Shown piece after piece: positions 10,226-23,718 of a stretch of 64,000 nt of DNA. The position numbers and the translations under genes are program-made. Numbering within the stretch: position 1 is the stretch's first letter; every line of letters begins with the position of its first letter. The stretch spans positions 896,456 to 960,455 of the forward strand of contig NZ_JACHNP010000001.1 of assembly GCF_014206815.1 (NCBI RefSeq). The letters are read 5' to 3'. Source of the DNA: Xanthomonas sp. F10 (GTDB lineage: Bacteria > Pseudomonadota > Gammaproteobacteria > Xanthomonadales > Xanthomonadaceae). The notes below the pieces were generated by a model. The model was given only the letters and a program-made list of their open reading frames with translations, was not told the origin of the DNA and made no database searches.

Positions 10226-11440
10226 TTACAGACCGAACAGCATCCGGCCCGGGTTTTCCAGCTGGTTCTTGATGTCGACCAGGAACTGCACCGAGTCCTT
10301 GCCGTCGATGATGCGGTGGTCGTAGGACAGCGCCAGGTACATCATCGGGGCGATCACGACCTGGCCGTTCTCGGCGATCGGACGCTCCTTGATCGCGTGC
10401 ATGCCCAGGATCGCGCTCTGCGGCGGGTTGATGATCGGGGTCGACAGCAGCGAGCCGAAGGTGCCGCCGTTGGTCACGGTGAAGGTGCCGCCCTGCAGTT
10501 CTTCCAGGCTCAGCTTGCCGTCGCGCGCCTTCTTGGCGTAGTCGGCGATGCCCTGCTCGATGTCGGCGAAGGACTGCCGCTCGACGTTGCGCAGCACCGG
10601 CGTGACCAGGCCCTTGTCGGTGGACACGGCGATGGAGATGTCGCTGTAGCCGTGATAGATGATGTCGTCGCCGTCGATCGAGGCGTTGACCAGCGGGAAG
10701 CGCTGCAGCGCGTTGGCCGCGGCCTTGACGAAGAAGCTCATGAAACCGAGCTTGATGCCGTGGGCCTTCTGGAACTCGTCCTGCAGTTCCTTGCGCGCGG
10801 CCGAAACCTTGGCCAGGTTGACCTCGTTGAAGGTGGTCAGCATCGCGGTCGAGTTCTTCGACTGCATCAGGCGCTCGGCGATGCGCTTGCGCACGCGGGT
10901 CATCGGCACGCGCTCTTCCGGACGCGCACCGCTGGCCTTGCCGGCGCCGCCGTGCTTGGCGTAGTTGAGGATGTCTTCCTTGGTCACCGCGCCGCGCCGG
11001 CCGGTGCCCTCGACCTGCGACGGATCCACGCCTTCGGTGATGGCGCTGAAGCGCGCGCCCGGCGGCAGGCTGGAGACGTCACCGGCGGCCTTCGGCGCCT
11101 CGGCCTTGGCAGCCTTCGGCGCTTCCGCGGCGGCGGCCTTGGGCGCTTCGGCCTTCGGGGCCTCGGCGACCTTGGCCTCGGCCGGCGCCGCAGCGGCGGC
11201 CGCGCCTTCCTCGATGATCGCCAGGATCTGCGAGCTGGTTACGGTGGCGCCGGTCTCGAACTTGATCTCCTTCAGTACGCCGTCGACGGGCGAGGGCACT
11301 TCCAGCACGACCTTGTCGGTCTCCAGGTCCACCAGGTTCTCGTCGCGCTTGACCGCCTCGCCGGCCTTCTTGTGCCAGCTGGCGATGGTGGCATCGGATA
11401 CGGATTCGGGCAGTACCGGAACTTTGACTTCGGTGGCCAT
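10226..11440 (-). CDS. sucB: Dihydrolipoyllysine-residue succinyltransferase (E2 of 2-oxoglutarate dehydrogenase)
   Basis: A 404-residue E2 core subunit that transfers the succinyl group to CoA. Residues 1-80 form one lipoyl domain with the modified lysine in ETDKVVLEV (Lys43). An Ala/Pro/Lys-rich linker follows, then a peripheral subunit-binding domain around 130-165 ([15 protein letters not shown]). The catalytic domain ends with [12 protein letters not shown], which carries the HxxxDG active site. The length and single lipoyl domain are typical of SucB. It lies 47 bp downstream of sucA. Confidence 0.95.
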   Translation of the reverse strand: MATEVKVPVLPESVSDATIASWHKKAGEAVKRDENLVDLETDKVVLEVPSPVDGVLKEIKFETGATVTSSQILAIIEEGAAAAAAPAEAKVAEAPKAEAPKAAAAEAPKAAKAEAPKAAGDVSSLPPGARFSAITEGVDPSQVEGTGRRGAVTKEDILNYAKHGGAGKASGARPEERVPMTRVRKRIAERLMQSKNSTAMLTTFNEVNLAKVSAARKELQDEFQKAHGIKLGFMSFFVKAAANALQRFPLVNASIDGDDIIYHGYSDISIAVSTDKGLVTPVLRNVERQSFADIEQGIADYAKKARDGKLSLEELQGGTFTVTNGGTFGSLLSTPIINPPQSAILGMHAIKERPIAENGQVVIAPMMYLALSYDHRIIDGKDSVQFLVDIKNQLENPGRMLFGL

Positions 11441-11487
11441 TGCAGGGGGCGTCCTAGTGGTGTCTTTTTTCGAAAGGGTGATGTGGT

Positions 11488-14313
11488 TTATTCAGCGACT
11501 TGGTCGTTGAACGGATTCAACAGCGCGTCGGCGACCAGCTTCAGCTGCTCTTCCACGTGCTCGGCGAAATGGCCGGCGGCGGGAGACGGCGAACGGGCGC
11601 GGCCGGCGTAGTGCAGGCTCTGTCCGTCGGCCAGGCAGGCCTGCAGGTGGTGCTTGATCTGGTACCAGGCGCCCTGGTTCTGCGGCTCTTCCTGGCACCA
11701 GACCAGGTCGGTGGCATTGCCGTAGCGCTTCAGTTCGGCCGACAGCAGCTCGCGCGGGAACGGATACAGCTGCTCCACGCGCAGGATGGCGACGTCGTCC
11801 TGGCCGCGCTTGGTCTGGTCCTCGAGCAGGTCGTAGTAGACCTTGCCGGAGCAGGCGACCACGCGCTTGACCTTCTTCGGGTCGGCCTTGGCGTCCGGGA
11901 TCAGGTGCTGGAACTCGCCATCGGCCAGTTCTTCCAGCGTCGACACCGCCAGCTTGTGGCGCAGCAGCGACTTGGGCGTCATCACCACCAGCGGCTTTCG
12001 CGTGGACATGCGCATCTGCCGACGGATCATGTGGAACGCCTGCGCCGGGGTGGTCGGCACGCAGACCAGCATGTTCTCCAGCGCGCACAGCTGCAGGAAG
12101 CGCTCCAGGCGCGCGGAGCTGTGCTCCGGACCCTGGCCTTCGTAGCCGTGCGGCAGGAACAGCGCCAGGCCGGAGATGCGGCCCCACTTGGCCTCGCCGG
12201 CGGCGATGAACTGGTCGATCACCACCTGCGCGCCGTTGGCGAAGTCGCCGAACTGCGCTTCCCAGATGCACAGCGCATTGGGATCGGTGGTGGAGTAGCC
12301 GTACTCGAAGCCCATCACCGCCTCCTCGCTGAGCAGCGAGTCGATCACGGTGGCGTCTTCCGGGTTCTCCACCAACTGCCGCAGCGGCAGGTAGTAGCTG
12401 TCGGTCTTCTGGTCGTGCAGGATCGCGTGGCGGTGGAAGAACGTGCCGCGGCCCGCGTCCTGGCCGACCAGGCGCAGCTTGTGGCCTTCGCCCAGCAGGG
12501 TGGCATAGGCCAGGTTTTCGGCGAAGCCCCAGTCGCCCGGCAGTTCGCCGGCGGCCATCTTCACCCGGTCCTCGTAGATCTTGGCCACGCGCGGGTGCAG
12601 CTCGACGCCGCCCGGGATGGTGGTGATGATCTTGGCCAATTGGTCCAGGGTCTTGCGCTTGACCGTGGTGTCGACCTTGTCCGAGAGCTTGCCCGACAGG
12701 TACTTGGACCAGTCGATGGCGAATTCGTCGGGCTTGCGGGTCGCCAGTTCGGTGGTGTACTCGCCCGAATCGAGCTTGTTGCGGTAGCCGTCGACCAGCG
12801 CCTGCGCCTCGCCGGCCTGCAGTACGCCTTCGCTTTCCAGCTGGGCGGCGTACAGCTCGCGGGTGGTCTTGTGCTTGCGGATGGTCTGGTACATCACCGG
12901 CTGGGTGGCCGCCGGCTCGTCGGCCTCGTTGTGGCCCCAGCGGCGGTAGCAGACCAGGTCGATGACCACGTCCTTGTTGAACTGCTGGCGGAAGTCGTAG
13001 GCCAGGTTGGCCACGAACGCCACCGCGTCCGGATCGTCGCCGTTCACATGGAACACCGGCGCGCCGATCATCTTGGCCACGTCGGTGCAGTACAGCGTGG
13101 AACGGGCGTCGTCGCGGGCGCTGGTGGTGAAGCCGATCTGGTTGTTGACCACGATGTGCACGGTGCCCCCGACCGCGAAGCCGCGCGCCTGCGACATCTG
13201 GAACAGCTCCATGACCACGCCCTGGCCGGCGAACGCAGCATCGCCGTGGATGATCACCGGCAGCACCGACTTGCGCGCGGCGTCGCCGTAGCGCTCCTGG
13301 CGCGAACGCACGCTGCCGACCACCACGGGGTCGACGATTTCCAGGTGCGAGGGGTTGAACGCGAGCGCCAGGTGCACCGACTTGCCGTCGGCTACCGCCA
13401 CGTCGGCGGAGAAGCCCATGTGGTACTTCACGTCGCCGGTGTGGGCGCGGTCGTCGTGGGCGTGCTCGAACTTGCCTTCGAACTCGTCGAACAGCTTGCG
13501 CGGGTTCTTGCCCAGGGTGTTGACCAGCACGTTGAGGCGGCCGCGGTGGGCCATGCCGACCACGATGTCCTTGACCGCGTCGTTCCCGGCGCGCTGCACC
13601 AGCACGTCCATCATCGGGATCAGCGAGTCGCCGCCTTCCAGCGAGAAGCGCTTCTGGCCGACGTACTTGGTGTGCAGGTAGCGCTCCAGGCCCTCGGCGG
13701 CGGTGATCCGCTCCAGGGTACGGCGGCGGCTGGCGGCGTCGCCGGCGATGTTGCCGCCCGCGTTCTCCAGGCGCTGGTAGATCCACTGGCGCTGTTCGAA
13801 CTCGGAGATGTGCATGAACTCGCTGCCGATCGACCCGGTGTAGGTCGCCTTCAGCCGCGCCAGCAGATCGCGCAGTTTCATCCGCGGCTGGCCGCCCAGG
13901 CCGCCGGTGCTGAACTCGCTGCCCAGATCGCTTTCCGACAGGCTGTGGAACGGCAGGCCCAGGTCCGGCGGGTTCACCGGCGGGGTCAGGCCCAGCGGAT
14001 CCAGGCGCGCGCCGAGGTGGCCGCGCGAACGGTAGGCGGTGATCAGGCGGCCGACATGGCGCTCGCGCTCGTCGCCGCTCGGGCCGGTGCCGCTGTTGGC
14101 GGCCTGGCGCGCGGCGCTGGCGATGTGGGCGATGACCGCGGAGTGGGGGACGTCACCGGCATCGCGGCCCTGGAAGCCGTCGAAGTAGGTTTTCCACTTG
14201 GGATCGATGCTGTCGGGAGAGACCAGGTACTGTTCGTACAGGTCTTCGATATAGGCGGCATTGCCGCCGGCGAGTTGCGATGACTGCGCAAACTGCTTGA
14301 GTAGATTGTCCAC
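11488..14313 (-). CDS. sucA: 2-oxoglutarate dehydrogenase E1 component
   Basis: A 941-residue thiamine-diphosphate enzyme that decarboxylates 2-oxoglutarate and succinylates the lipoyl group of SucB in the TCA cycle. The N-terminus [20 protein letters not shown] and the [15 protein letters not shown] segment are typical of SucA. The ThDP-binding region holds [19 protein letters not shown] and [14 protein letters not shown]. The C-terminal transketolase-like part has [15 protein letters not shown]. It is the first gene of sucA-sucB-lpd, with a consensus -10 hexamer about 90 bases upstream. Confidence 0.96.
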   Translation of the reverse strand: MDNLLKQFAQSSQLAGGNAAYIEDLYEQYLVSPDSIDPKWKTYFDGFQGRDAGDVPHSAVIAHIASAARQAANSGTGPSGDERERHVGRLITAYRSRGHLGARLDPLGLTPPVNPPDLGLPFHSLSESDLGSEFSTGGLGGQPRMKLRDLLARLKATYTGSIGSEFMHISEFEQRQWIYQRLENAGGNIAGDAASRRRTLERITAAEGLERYLHTKYVGQKRFSLEGGDSLIPMMDVLVQRAGNDAVKDIVVGMAHRGRLNVLVNTLGKNPRKLFDEFEGKFEHAHDDRAHTGDVKYHMGFSADVAVADGKSVHLALAFNPSHLEIVDPVVVGSVRSRQERYGDAARKSVLPVIIHGDAAFAGQGVVMELFQMSQARGFAVGGTVHIVVNNQIGFTTSARDDARSTLYCTDVAKMIGAPVFHVNGDDPDAVAFVANLAYDFRQQFNKDVVIDLVCYRRWGHNEADEPAATQPVMYQTIRKHKTTRELYAAQLESEGVLQAGEAQALVDGYRNKLDSGEYTTELATRKPDEFAIDWSKYLSGKLSDKVDTTVKRKTLDQLAKIITTIPGGVELHPRVAKIYEDRVKMAAGELPGDWGFAENLAYATLLGEGHKLRLVGQDAGRGTFFHRHAILHDQKTDSYYLPLRQLVENPEDATVIDSLLSEEAVMGFEYGYSTTDPNALCIWEAQFGDFANGAQVVIDQFIAAGEAKWGRISGLALFLPHGYEGQGPEHSSARLERFLQLCALENMLVCVPTTPAQAFHMIRRQMRMSTRKPLVVMTPKSLLRHKLAVSTLEELADGEFQHLIPDAKADPKKVKRVVACSGKVYYDLLEDQTKRGQDDVAILRVEQLYPFPRELLSAELKRYGNATDLVWCQEEPQNQGAWYQIKHHLQACLADGQSLHYAGRARSPSPAAGHFAEHVEEQLKLVADALLNPFNDQVAE

Positions 14314-14400
14314 GATGGTGGGGTGCGGTCGCTTTGTTGGGGTGGCTTGCGGTAGGAACCGGCGGACGCGTGGGCCGCGCGGGCGTAATCAAGCGCAAAA

Positions 14401-14406
14401 ATTATA
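14401..14406 (-). promoter_or_regulatory. Candidate -10 element of the sucA promoter
   Basis: On the minus strand this reads TATAAT, a perfect -10 hexamer, in an AT-rich patch within otherwise GC-rich DNA. It lies about 90 bases upstream of the sucA ATG. No convincing -35 hexamer is visible at the usual spacing. Confidence 0.45.
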
Positions 14407-14496
14407 CCCCCATGAACCAGCCGGGGTGTGCATTCGGCGTGGTCAAGGCCGATCCCGGTTCATCCGCGGCGCACGTGGCGGCGCGGTCCGGCGGCC

Positions 14497-15396
14497 TCAC
14501 CAACCCAGTGCGCGCAGTTCGCTGCAGGGGCGCGCACGCTCCCAGACCCGGGCGAAGGAGCTGCGCAACTGCCGCGCGCGGGCACTGCCGAGCAGGTCGG
14601 TCTCGCCGTCGTAACGGTGACCGAGACCACGGAAGTAGTAGCCGCCGCCCTCGTTGACCAGGTAGGCGGTGGCGTCGCTGCGGTCCACCGGATCGCTGAC
14701 TTCGCGGAACTGGAACACGCTGGGCAAGCGCTGCGCCAGGGCCAGCAAGGGCGCGCCGGCGCGCTGCGGCGCGGCCGCATCGTGCAGCAGGATCCACACC
14801 TGCTTGGCGTGCGCGGCGACCGCGAAGCGGCGCAGTTGCTCCAGCACGCGGGCATCGTCGAGCAGGCCCGGATCCAGCGCGCGGCTGTGGATCAGTACCT
14901 GGCGGCGGGCCTGCGCCAGTACCGCGATGCTGGCGGCGATCGCCATCGCCGCGTCCTCCACCGCCACGGCACCGTCGAAGCGGCGCCGCAGCGGCACGGC
15001 CTCCGCGGCGGCGGCCATGCCGCCCGCGGGCGGCAGAAAGCCGTGGCGGGCATAGAACGCCAGCGTGGCGGCCGGGGCCTGCAGCTCCAGGTGCGGCCAG
15101 CGCCGGCGTTGCGCCGCCTCGACCAGGCCACGCAGCAGCGCGCTGCCGACACCGCGCCCGCGCCAGCCGGGCAGCACGGTCAGTGCGGCGATCCGCCGGT
15201 CCGCGCCGAGCCGCACCGCGCCCACCGCCTGGCCGTCGTCGCTGCGCGCGACCAGGTGCTCGCCCAGCGCGTCCAGCGCCGCCGCGGCGGTGTCGGCGGA
15301 GTCCGCGGCGGCACCGGTCGCGGCACGCAACGCGCGCAGTTCGGCGCCGTCGCGGACGGGATCCAGCGCAGCGATACGGAAACCGGGGCCGGGCAT
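14497..15396 (-). CDS. GNAT acetyltransferase fused to a C-terminal DUF7931-like domain
   Basis: A 299-residue protein. The N-terminal half (to about 150) is a GNAT fold, with LTVLPGWRGRGVGSALLRGL as the acetyl-CoA loop and FYARHGFLP near its end. The C-terminal half contains QVLIHSRALDPGLLDDARVL, IHSR-type features reminiscent of phospholipase-D-like folds, and resembles the domain found attached to GNATs in Xanthomonadaceae; that family name is from memory. I chose the ATG at 15396, seven bases after the stop of the upstream cupin gene, rather than an overlapping upstream ATG. It is probably in one operon with that gene. The acetylation target is unknown. Confidence 0.75.
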   Translation of the reverse strand: MPGPGFRIAALDPVRDGAELRALRAATGAAADSADTAAAALDALGEHLVARSDDGQAVGAVRLGADRRIAALTVLPGWRGRGVGSALLRGLVEAAQRRRWPHLELQAPAATLAFYARHGFLPPAGGMAAAAEAVPLRRRFDGAVAVEDAAMAIAASIAVLAQARRQVLIHSRALDPGLLDDARVLEQLRRFAVAAHAKQVWILLHDAAAPQRAGAPLLALAQRLPSVFQFREVSDPVDRSDATAYLVNEGGGYYFRGLGHRYDGETDLLGSARARQLRSSFARVWERARPCSELRALGW

Positions 15397-15403
15397 GGTC
15401 GGA

Positions 15404-16645
15404 TCAGCTCGCCTCGGCGTCCTCGTCCTCGGCATCCTGCGCGTCCAGCGGCTGATAGAAGCCGCCTTCGATCAGTTCCAGCAGGGTCTGCCTGCCGGCC
15501 GCCGACAGTGCCGCGTAGTCCGTGCCGTCGAGGTGCTCGGCCGCGGCCAGGCGCTTGGCGTCCTTCACCGGCAGCGCGAATTCCAGGCCGCTGCAGAACA
15601 GCATGGCGCCGCGGCTGGCGCGCCGCCACGCCGGCCGTGCCCAGGGATGCCGTTGCAGGACCAGGCCCTGTTCCAGCGCCGCGGCGATCTCCGCCGCCGG
15701 CGGCAGCCCGGCCGGCGGCAGGATCTCGCCGGCGGCACGGTAGGTGGTGATGAAGCGGCCGAACCAGGCACCCAGCTTGTCCGGATCGTTCATGCGCAGC
15801 GCGTTCAGCGCCTCGACCACGCGGCCCATCGCCGCCGTGTCGATCTCGTACGGGTCGGCCGGCGCCTGCAGGTCTTCGTCGTGGTAGCGCAGCGCCTCGT
15901 CGGCGCCGTCGATCAGGGTGTCCAGGTAATCGGCGATCAGCTCGGCCGAGGACGGCGCACGCATGCCCACCGAGAAGGTCAGGCAGGCGTCCTCGGCCAC
16001 GCCGTGGTGCGGCACCAGCGGCGGCAGATACAGCATGTCGCCCGGCCCCAGCACCCAATCGTGGGTCGGGTCGAACTGGCGCAGCAGCTTCAGTTCCACG
16101 TCGTCGCGGAAGTCGGTCGGCGGCGCCGGCCGGCCCAGCGCGACGCTGGCGTCGATCTGCCAGCGGCGGTGGCCATGGGCCTGCAGCAGGAACACGTCGT
16201 AGTGGTCCACGTGTGCGCCGACCGAGCCGCCGCGCGCGGCGAAGCTGACCATCACGTCGTCCACCCGCCAGCGCGGCAGGAAGCGGAACTGCTCGAGCAG
16301 GGCGCGGATGTCCGGGTCCCATTTGTCCACGTCCTGCACCAGCAGCGTCCAGTCGTGGTCGGGCATGCCGGGGAACTCGTGTTCCTGGAACGGGCCGCTG
16401 CGCACGCGCCAGCGGTCGTTGGCGCGGTCGTGCTCGATCAGCCGCGACAGCGCCGCCTCCTCGCACGCCAGCCCGGCCAGGTCGCCGGGCTCGATCGGCG
16501 AGACGAAGCCGGGGAAGGCGTTGCGGATCAGCAGCGGGCGCTTGTGCCAGTAGTCGCGCAGGAAGGTCGCGGCGGGCATGCCCAGCGGTTGCCCGGGGCG
16601 GGCGTGGAGTTCGAAGGCGGGAGCGGCGGTCTTGCGGGCAGCCAT
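15404..16645 (-). CDS. roxA: Cupin/JmjC ribosomal oxygenase (RoxA/YcfD type)
   Basis: A 413-residue Fe(II)/2-oxoglutarate oxygenase. The characterised YcfD/RoxA hydroxylates an arginine of ribosomal protein L16. The cupin core carries the metal ligands in GAHVDHYDVF (His-x-Asp) and the distal His in PPLVPHHGVA. The N-terminus WHKRPLLIRNAFPGF and the extended C-terminal helical domain match the family, as does the length. The ATG at 16645 precedes the conserved N-terminus MAARKTAAPAFELH. It is followed after seven bases by the GNAT gene. Confidence 0.85.
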   Translation of the reverse strand: MAARKTAAPAFELHARPGQPLGMPAATFLRDYWHKRPLLIRNAFPGFVSPIEPGDLAGLACEEAALSRLIEHDRANDRWRVRSGPFQEHEFPGMPDHDWTLLVQDVDKWDPDIRALLEQFRFLPRWRVDDVMVSFAARGGSVGAHVDHYDVFLLQAHGHRRWQIDASVALGRPAPPTDFRDDVELKLLRQFDPTHDWVLGPGDMLYLPPLVPHHGVAEDACLTFSVGMRAPSSAELIADYLDTLIDGADEALRYHDEDLQAPADPYEIDTAAMGRVVEALNALRMNDPDKLGAWFGRFITTYRAAGEILPPAGLPPAAEIAAALEQGLVLQRHPWARPAWRRASRGAMLFCSGLEFALPVKDAKRLAAAEHLDGTDYAALSAAGRQTLLELIEGGFYQPLDAQDAEDEDAEAS

Positions 16646-16921
16646 GTGCAGTGGGTCCTTGCGACGCGGAAGGTAAAGGGCGGGCGCGCAGCGGCGCCGG
16701 CCGGACCCGGCCATTGTCCGCCGGTTTGGCGCGTGTGGCCATCGCGCTGGCCTTCGTGTGCGCCGCTGCGCGCGGATGGGCGGCCGGGCGGAGGCCCTGG
16801 CCGTGTGTCGTGACCGCGTATCGTGGGTGACCACGTGCGCAGGCCATGGGCGGCGCTAGGCGCATACGAACTGGGCGATGACGGCGACCCTCAGGGCAGT
16901 GGGGGCGCAGCGTCGGTCGCG

Positions 16922-17524
16922 CTACTGGACGAGGATGCGGTTGTCGCGGCCGCCGTCGTCGACCTGAGCGCTGCCGCTGCGCTGGACGATGGCGTTGTCG
17001 TTGCCCTGCAGGGCGATGGTGGCGATCTCGGTGGCCTGCAGTTGGTTCTGGTCGCCGGACACGTCCAGGGTCGCGATGCGTGCCATCTGCAGCCGGCCAT
17101 TGCGGCCGAACAGCGCGACCTGCCCCGCGTCGCCGCGCATCGCCACCTGGGCGTTGTCGCCGAGCACGCGCAAGGTGTCGGCCCGCTCGATCTGCAGGTT
17201 GCCGTTGCGGCCGAACAGGCTGACGGTGGCGCAGTGCCCATGCAGCACCAGGGTGGCGTCGCGGCCGACGATGTTCAGGTCGCGACCGTCGCAATCGATG
17301 TCGCCGCTGGCCGAGGCGACCATGCGGATCGGCGCTTCCGCGTCGCGCTCGTCGCCATCGGCAATGTCGCCGGCCGACGGCGCCGCCGCGATCGGCGGCG
17401 CGGCCTGCATGATCACGGTACGCGGGGCGGCGGTGTGCGCGCCATCGCCGGCCGGCGGGCGTGGCGCCTGCGCGCAGCCGGCCAGGGCCAACAGCGGCAG
17501 CACAAACAACGGGGTGTGTCTCAT
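16922..17524 (-). CDS. DUF3060-like lipoprotein
   Basis: A 200-residue exported lipoprotein: the signal peptide MRHTPLFVLPLLALAGC ends in a lipobox (LAGC). The mature part has repeated short strands such as VSLFGRNGNLQI and VALFGRNGRLQM, with IVGRDATLVLHGHC before them. This resembles the beta-helical DUF3060 fold. The cell function is unknown. It is a single gene between purB and the roxA gene on the minus strand; the 276 bases downstream of it hold no gene I can support. Confidence 0.8.
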   Translation of the reverse strand: MRHTPLFVLPLLALAGCAQAPRPPAGDGAHTAAPRTVIMQAAPPIAAAPSAGDIADGDERDAEAPIRMVASASGDIDCDGRDLNIVGRDATLVLHGHCATVSLFGRNGNLQIERADTLRVLGDNAQVAMRGDAGQVALFGRNGRLQMARIATLDVSGDQNQLQATEIATIALQGNDNAIVQRSGSAQVDDGGRDNRILVQ

Positions 17525-17585
17525 CGCGGGGCTCTGCTGTGAGCCACCAGCATGCCCCCGGCCGATTAACCCAGGATGGACGGCC

Positions 17586-20499
<2,914 letters not shown>

Positions 20500-20869
20500 G
20501 TGCGGTCCCCGGCGCGCGCCGCTGGCGCGTCATCGCGCCGGGCGGGAGGGGTGGAAACGGCGGAGTGCGTGGTCCGGCGCAGCGTGCGCCATCTACAGTC
20601 TGAATCGTCGCCCATGGCGGCGTGGAAGTTCCATCGGTGATACGTCGCCGCAGTCTAGCCGATGCGCCATGGCGGCGGCGCCCGCGGGCACCGTCTCGCG
20701 CATTCGGTCACAGGCAAGCGTCGCCAACGAACACCCGCACAAGCGCGCAACCGCTGTTGCGAATCCCCAGTCCCGACTCCCCAATCCCGGCCCTCCAGCC
20801 ATCACGCCGCGACAATCTTTTCGTTTGCTAGACTTTCTGTAACCGTTTTCAACATCAACGTTCCCCCCA
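20500..20869. other. Divergent intergenic region with one GGGATTC-type arm
   Basis: This 370-bp gap between two divergent genes should hold both promoters. The only distinct element is an inverted-orientation GGGATTC repeat arm at 20753-20796. An AT-rich patch near 20820-20850 with TTTGCTAGACT may be part of the promoter of the plus-strand lipoprotein gene. Confidence 0.6.
20753..20796. repeat. Single GGGATTC-type repeat arm
   Basis: GCTGTTGCGAATCCCCAGTC followed by further AATCCC-type units matches the right arms of the other elements. No left arm is visible nearby, so this is a solo arm. Confidence 0.8.
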
Positions 20870-21874
20870 ATGAAATCTTCTTTGCGTCTGGCGGCGCTGG
20901 CCGCCGCTGTGTCCGTTTTCATGACCGCCTGCGGCGGCAAGCCCTCGGCCACGCCGACCGATTCCGATGCCAGTGCCGATGCCCGCCATGCCTCCGCCGA
21001 TACCGCTGGCAGCGAAACGGATCAGGCCCTGACCAGCAAGCTCAACGCCTACATCGAATGCTTCAACAAGGTCGATGGGCGCATCCACGAAGGCGCGCAG
21101 CAGTACATCCGCTGGATGGCCGACCCCAAGGCCGGCCCGACCGGCAAGGAAACCAGCGTGTATGGGCCGGCCCCGATCGACGAGTACGCGATGAAGCTGT
21201 GCGATGCGCCGATGACCCAGGCGATCGCGGCCAAGCCGGCGCTGCCGGCGCTGGATGCGGCGGCGAAGCGCTATCTGGCCGCGTTGAAGACGCTGCAACC
21301 GTTGGCCAACCAGGCCCGCGACTACTACGACCGCGAGGATTACCAGGACGACCAGTTCGCCAAGGGCAAGCAACTGCATGCGCCGCTGATGGCCGCGCTG
21401 TCCGAATTCCACGAAGCCAGCGAGGCCTTCAGCCATGAGCTGGAGGCGCAGAACGATGCCGCGCAGCGCGAGCAGTTGAAGGCGATGGAGAAGGCCGAAG
21501 GGCGCACCCGCGAGTTCTACCGGCTGTCGATGATGCTCGAGGCCAAGGAGATCGCCGGCCTGATGCAGGACGACGACTTCGACACCGCCAAGGCCACGGC
21601 GCTGGTGGCCGGCTTCAACCGCCTGTCCGACGAGGCGCACGCCAAGGTCGCCGACCAGGAGCCGGGCAAGTCCGACTGGGCAGGCTTCGAAAGCGCGGCA
21701 GAGAATTTCCGCAAGGAATCCAAGGCGCGGATCAAGCGCGTGGCGGACAAGATTCCGTACAGCGCATTCGAGCAGCGCTCGCTGGACAATCCGATCGTCG
21801 CACCGGAAGGCTCGCCGGCGCGCCTGCTCAAGAGCTACAACGACCTGGTGTTCCAGAGCAACCGGCAGCAATGA
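20870..21874 (+). CDS. DUF3829-like (YiiG-type) lipoprotein
   Basis: A 334-residue protein with a lipoprotein signal: MKSSLRLAALAAAVSVFMTA then CGG. A short Asp/Ala-rich linker follows, then an all-helical domain from about residue 55 with NAYIECFNKVD, as seen in the DUF3829/YiiG family. Its function is unknown. The fold suggests an outer-membrane or periplasmic helical bundle. It lies alone upstream of fumC on the same strand with 328 bp between them. Confidence 0.8.
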   Translation: MKSSLRLAALAAAVSVFMTACGGKPSATPTDSDASADARHASADTAGSETDQALTSKLNAYIECFNKVDGRIHEGAQQYIRWMADPKAGPTGKETSVYGPAPIDEYAMKLCDAPMTQAIAAKPALPALDAAAKRYLAALKTLQPLANQARDYYDREDYQDDQFAKGKQLHAPLMAALSEFHEASEAFSHELEAQNDAAQREQLKAMEKAEGRTREFYRLSMMLEAKEIAGLMQDDDFDTAKATALVAGFNRLSDEAHAKVADQEPGKSDWAGFESAAENFRKESKARIKRVADKIPYSAFEQRSLDNPIVAPEGSPARLLKSYNDLVFQSNRQQ

Positions 21875-22202
21875 GCGTCCGGGCCGGCGGCGCATGCCGC
21901 TGGCCCTCACCCGTGTCGTCGTCCCGTCGTTTGCCGACAACGGCGCATGGCTCACGCCGTTCGCACCGCGCTGCCTGGCTCCGCGGATCCGATCCGCGCT
22001 CGGATGCGGCTGCCGATCGCGGCAGGTCTGCGCCGGGCGGACAAGCCTCCAGACATTCCTAACATCCGCGGGCGCACACTGCTGACGCCGGGCGCTGCGC
22101 CGCGGATAATGCGCGCGCCAGCCGCAATCCCGCCAGCCTGCCTCCCCGGACGTCCGACGACGGCGCCGATGGGTTCCCTTTTGCAGATGCGGAGATTGCG
22201 CA
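21875..22202. other. Intergenic region upstream of fumC
   Basis: This 328-bp region has no open frame with a recognisable product and no repeat from the families seen elsewhere. It should contain the fumC promoter. GGAG about nine bases before the fumC ATG is the likely ribosome-binding site. Confidence 0.6.
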
Positions 22203-23636
22203 ATGAGTGACAAATTTAGGGTCGAACACGACAGCATGGGCGAACTGCAGGTGCCCGCCGATGCCTTGTGGGGAGCGCAGACCCAGCGTGCGGTGCAGAA
22301 CTTCCCGGTGTCGGGGCGTCCGATGCCGCGCGGCTTCATCCGCGCGCTGGGCCTGATCAAGGCCGCCGCGGCCGGCGTCAACGCCGACCTGGAGCTGTTG
22401 CCCAAGGCCGTCGCCAAGGCGATCCAGGCCGCCGCGCTGGAGGTGGCCGAGGGCCGCCACGACGCGCACTTCCCGATCGACATCTACCAGACCGGATCGG
22501 GCACCTCGTCGAACATGAACGCCAACGAGGTCATCGCCACGCTGGCCAACCGCACCGCCAAGGGCGAGGGCAAGAACGGCAGCAAGGCGCTGCCGACGGT
22601 GCATCCCAACGACCACGTCAACCTCGGCCAGAGCTCCAACGACGTGGTGCCGACCGCGATCCGGGTCGCGGCGTTGCTGGCCGCGCGCGAGCATCTGTTG
22701 CCCTCGCTCAAGCATCTGCGCAAGGTGATCGACAAGCGCGCCAAGCAACTGCAGGGCGTGGTCAAGACCGGGCGCACCCACCTGATGGATGCGATGCCGC
22801 TGACCTTCGGCCAGGAGTTCGGCGCCTGGTCGGCGCAACTGGTGTCGGCGCAGGAACGCATCGACGACAGCCTCAAGCGCCTGCGCCGGCTGCCGCTGGG
22901 CGGCACCGCCATCGGCACCGGCATCAACGCCGATCCGCGTTTCGGTGGCAAGGTCGCCAAGGCGCTGTCGACGCTGACCGACTGCACCTTCGAGAGCGCC
23001 GAGAACAAGTTCGAGGGCCTGGCCGCGCAGGACGACGCGGTGGAACTGTCCGGGCAGCTCAATGCGCTGGCGGTGGCGCTGATCAAGATCGCCAACGACC
23101 TGCGCTGGATGAACGCCGGGCCGCTGGCCGGCCTCGGCGAGATCGAGTTGCCGGCGCTGCAGCCGGGCAGCTCGATCATGCCGGGCAAGGTCAACCCGGT
23201 GATTCCCGAGGCCACGGTGATGGCCTGCGCGCAGGTCATCGGCCACCACACCGCGATCACCGTGGCCGGGCAGACCGGCAACTTCCAGTTGAACGTGACC
23301 CTGCCGCTGATCGCGGCCAACCTGCTGGAGTCGATCCAGTTGCTGGGCAACGTGTCGGTGCTGCTGGCCGATTCGGCGATCGCCGGGCTCAAGGTACGCG
23401 AGGAGCGGGTGCGCGAGGCGCTGGACCGCAACCCGATCCTGGTGACCGCGCTGAATCCGATCATCGGCTACGAGAAGGCCGCGGCGATCGCCAAGCGCGC
23501 CTACAAGGAGAACCGGCCGGTGCTGGAGGTGGCCAAGGAGGACAGCGGCCTCGGCGAGGACGAGCTGCGCCGGCTGCTGGACCCCGCCGCATTGACCGAA
23601 GGCGGCATTCACGCCGGCGCGGGCGGCGGCGGCTGA
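22203..23636 (+). CDS. fumC: Class II fumarate hydratase
   Basis: A 477-residue, oxygen-stable, iron-free fumarase of the TCA cycle that interconverts fumarate and malate. The superfamily signature GSSIMPGKVNPVIPE includes the catalytic serine. TGSGTSSNMNANEVIA and GRTHLMDAMPLTFGQEFG are the other conserved regions. The C-terminus has a short Gly-rich tail (AGGGG). A hairpin shortly after the stop may end the transcript. Two superfamily members, purB and fumC, lie within 5 kb of each other but are not close duplicates. Confidence 0.95.
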   Translation: MSDKFRVEHDSMGELQVPADALWGAQTQRAVQNFPVSGRPMPRGFIRALGLIKAAAAGVNADLELLPKAVAKAIQAAALEVAEGRHDAHFPIDIYQTGSGTSSNMNANEVIATLANRTAKGEGKNGSKALPTVHPNDHVNLGQSSNDVVPTAIRVAALLAAREHLLPSLKHLRKVIDKRAKQLQGVVKTGRTHLMDAMPLTFGQEFGAWSAQLVSAQERIDDSLKRLRRLPLGGTAIGTGINADPRFGGKVAKALSTLTDCTFESAENKFEGLAAQDDAVELSGQLNALAVALIKIANDLRWMNAGPLAGLGEIELPALQPGSSIMPGKVNPVIPEATVMACAQVIGHHTAITVAGQTGNFQLNVTLPLIAANLLESIQLLGNVSVLLADSAIAGLKVREERVREALDRNPILVTALNPIIGYEKAAAIAKRAYKENRPVLEVAKEDSGLGEDELRRLLDPAALTEGGIHAGAGGGG

Positions 23637-23662
23637 AGCGCGCTGGCGCTGCGAGCAGAAAT

Positions 23663-23691
23663 GCCTGGCACGGCGTTATGGCGTGCCAGGC
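23663..23691 (+). terminator. Hairpin after fumC
   Basis: GCCTGGCAC and GTGCCAGGC form a perfect 9-bp stem around an 11-base loop, 27 bases past the fumC stop. No T-tract follows, so it may protect or pause rather than terminate. Confidence 0.4.
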
Positions 23692-23718
23692 GCAGCGGAC
23701 GATCGCACGGTGAAAGCA

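Noticed and set aside
11500-14283. A 927-residue plus-strand frame opposite sucA
   Set aside because: It is the antisense shadow of sucA, without recognisable motifs.
14497-15435. A longer GNAT start about 13 codons upstream
   Set aside because: It would overlap the cupin gene and add residues (MPRTRTPRRADPT) of antisense-like composition; the ATG at 15396 fits an operon spacing.
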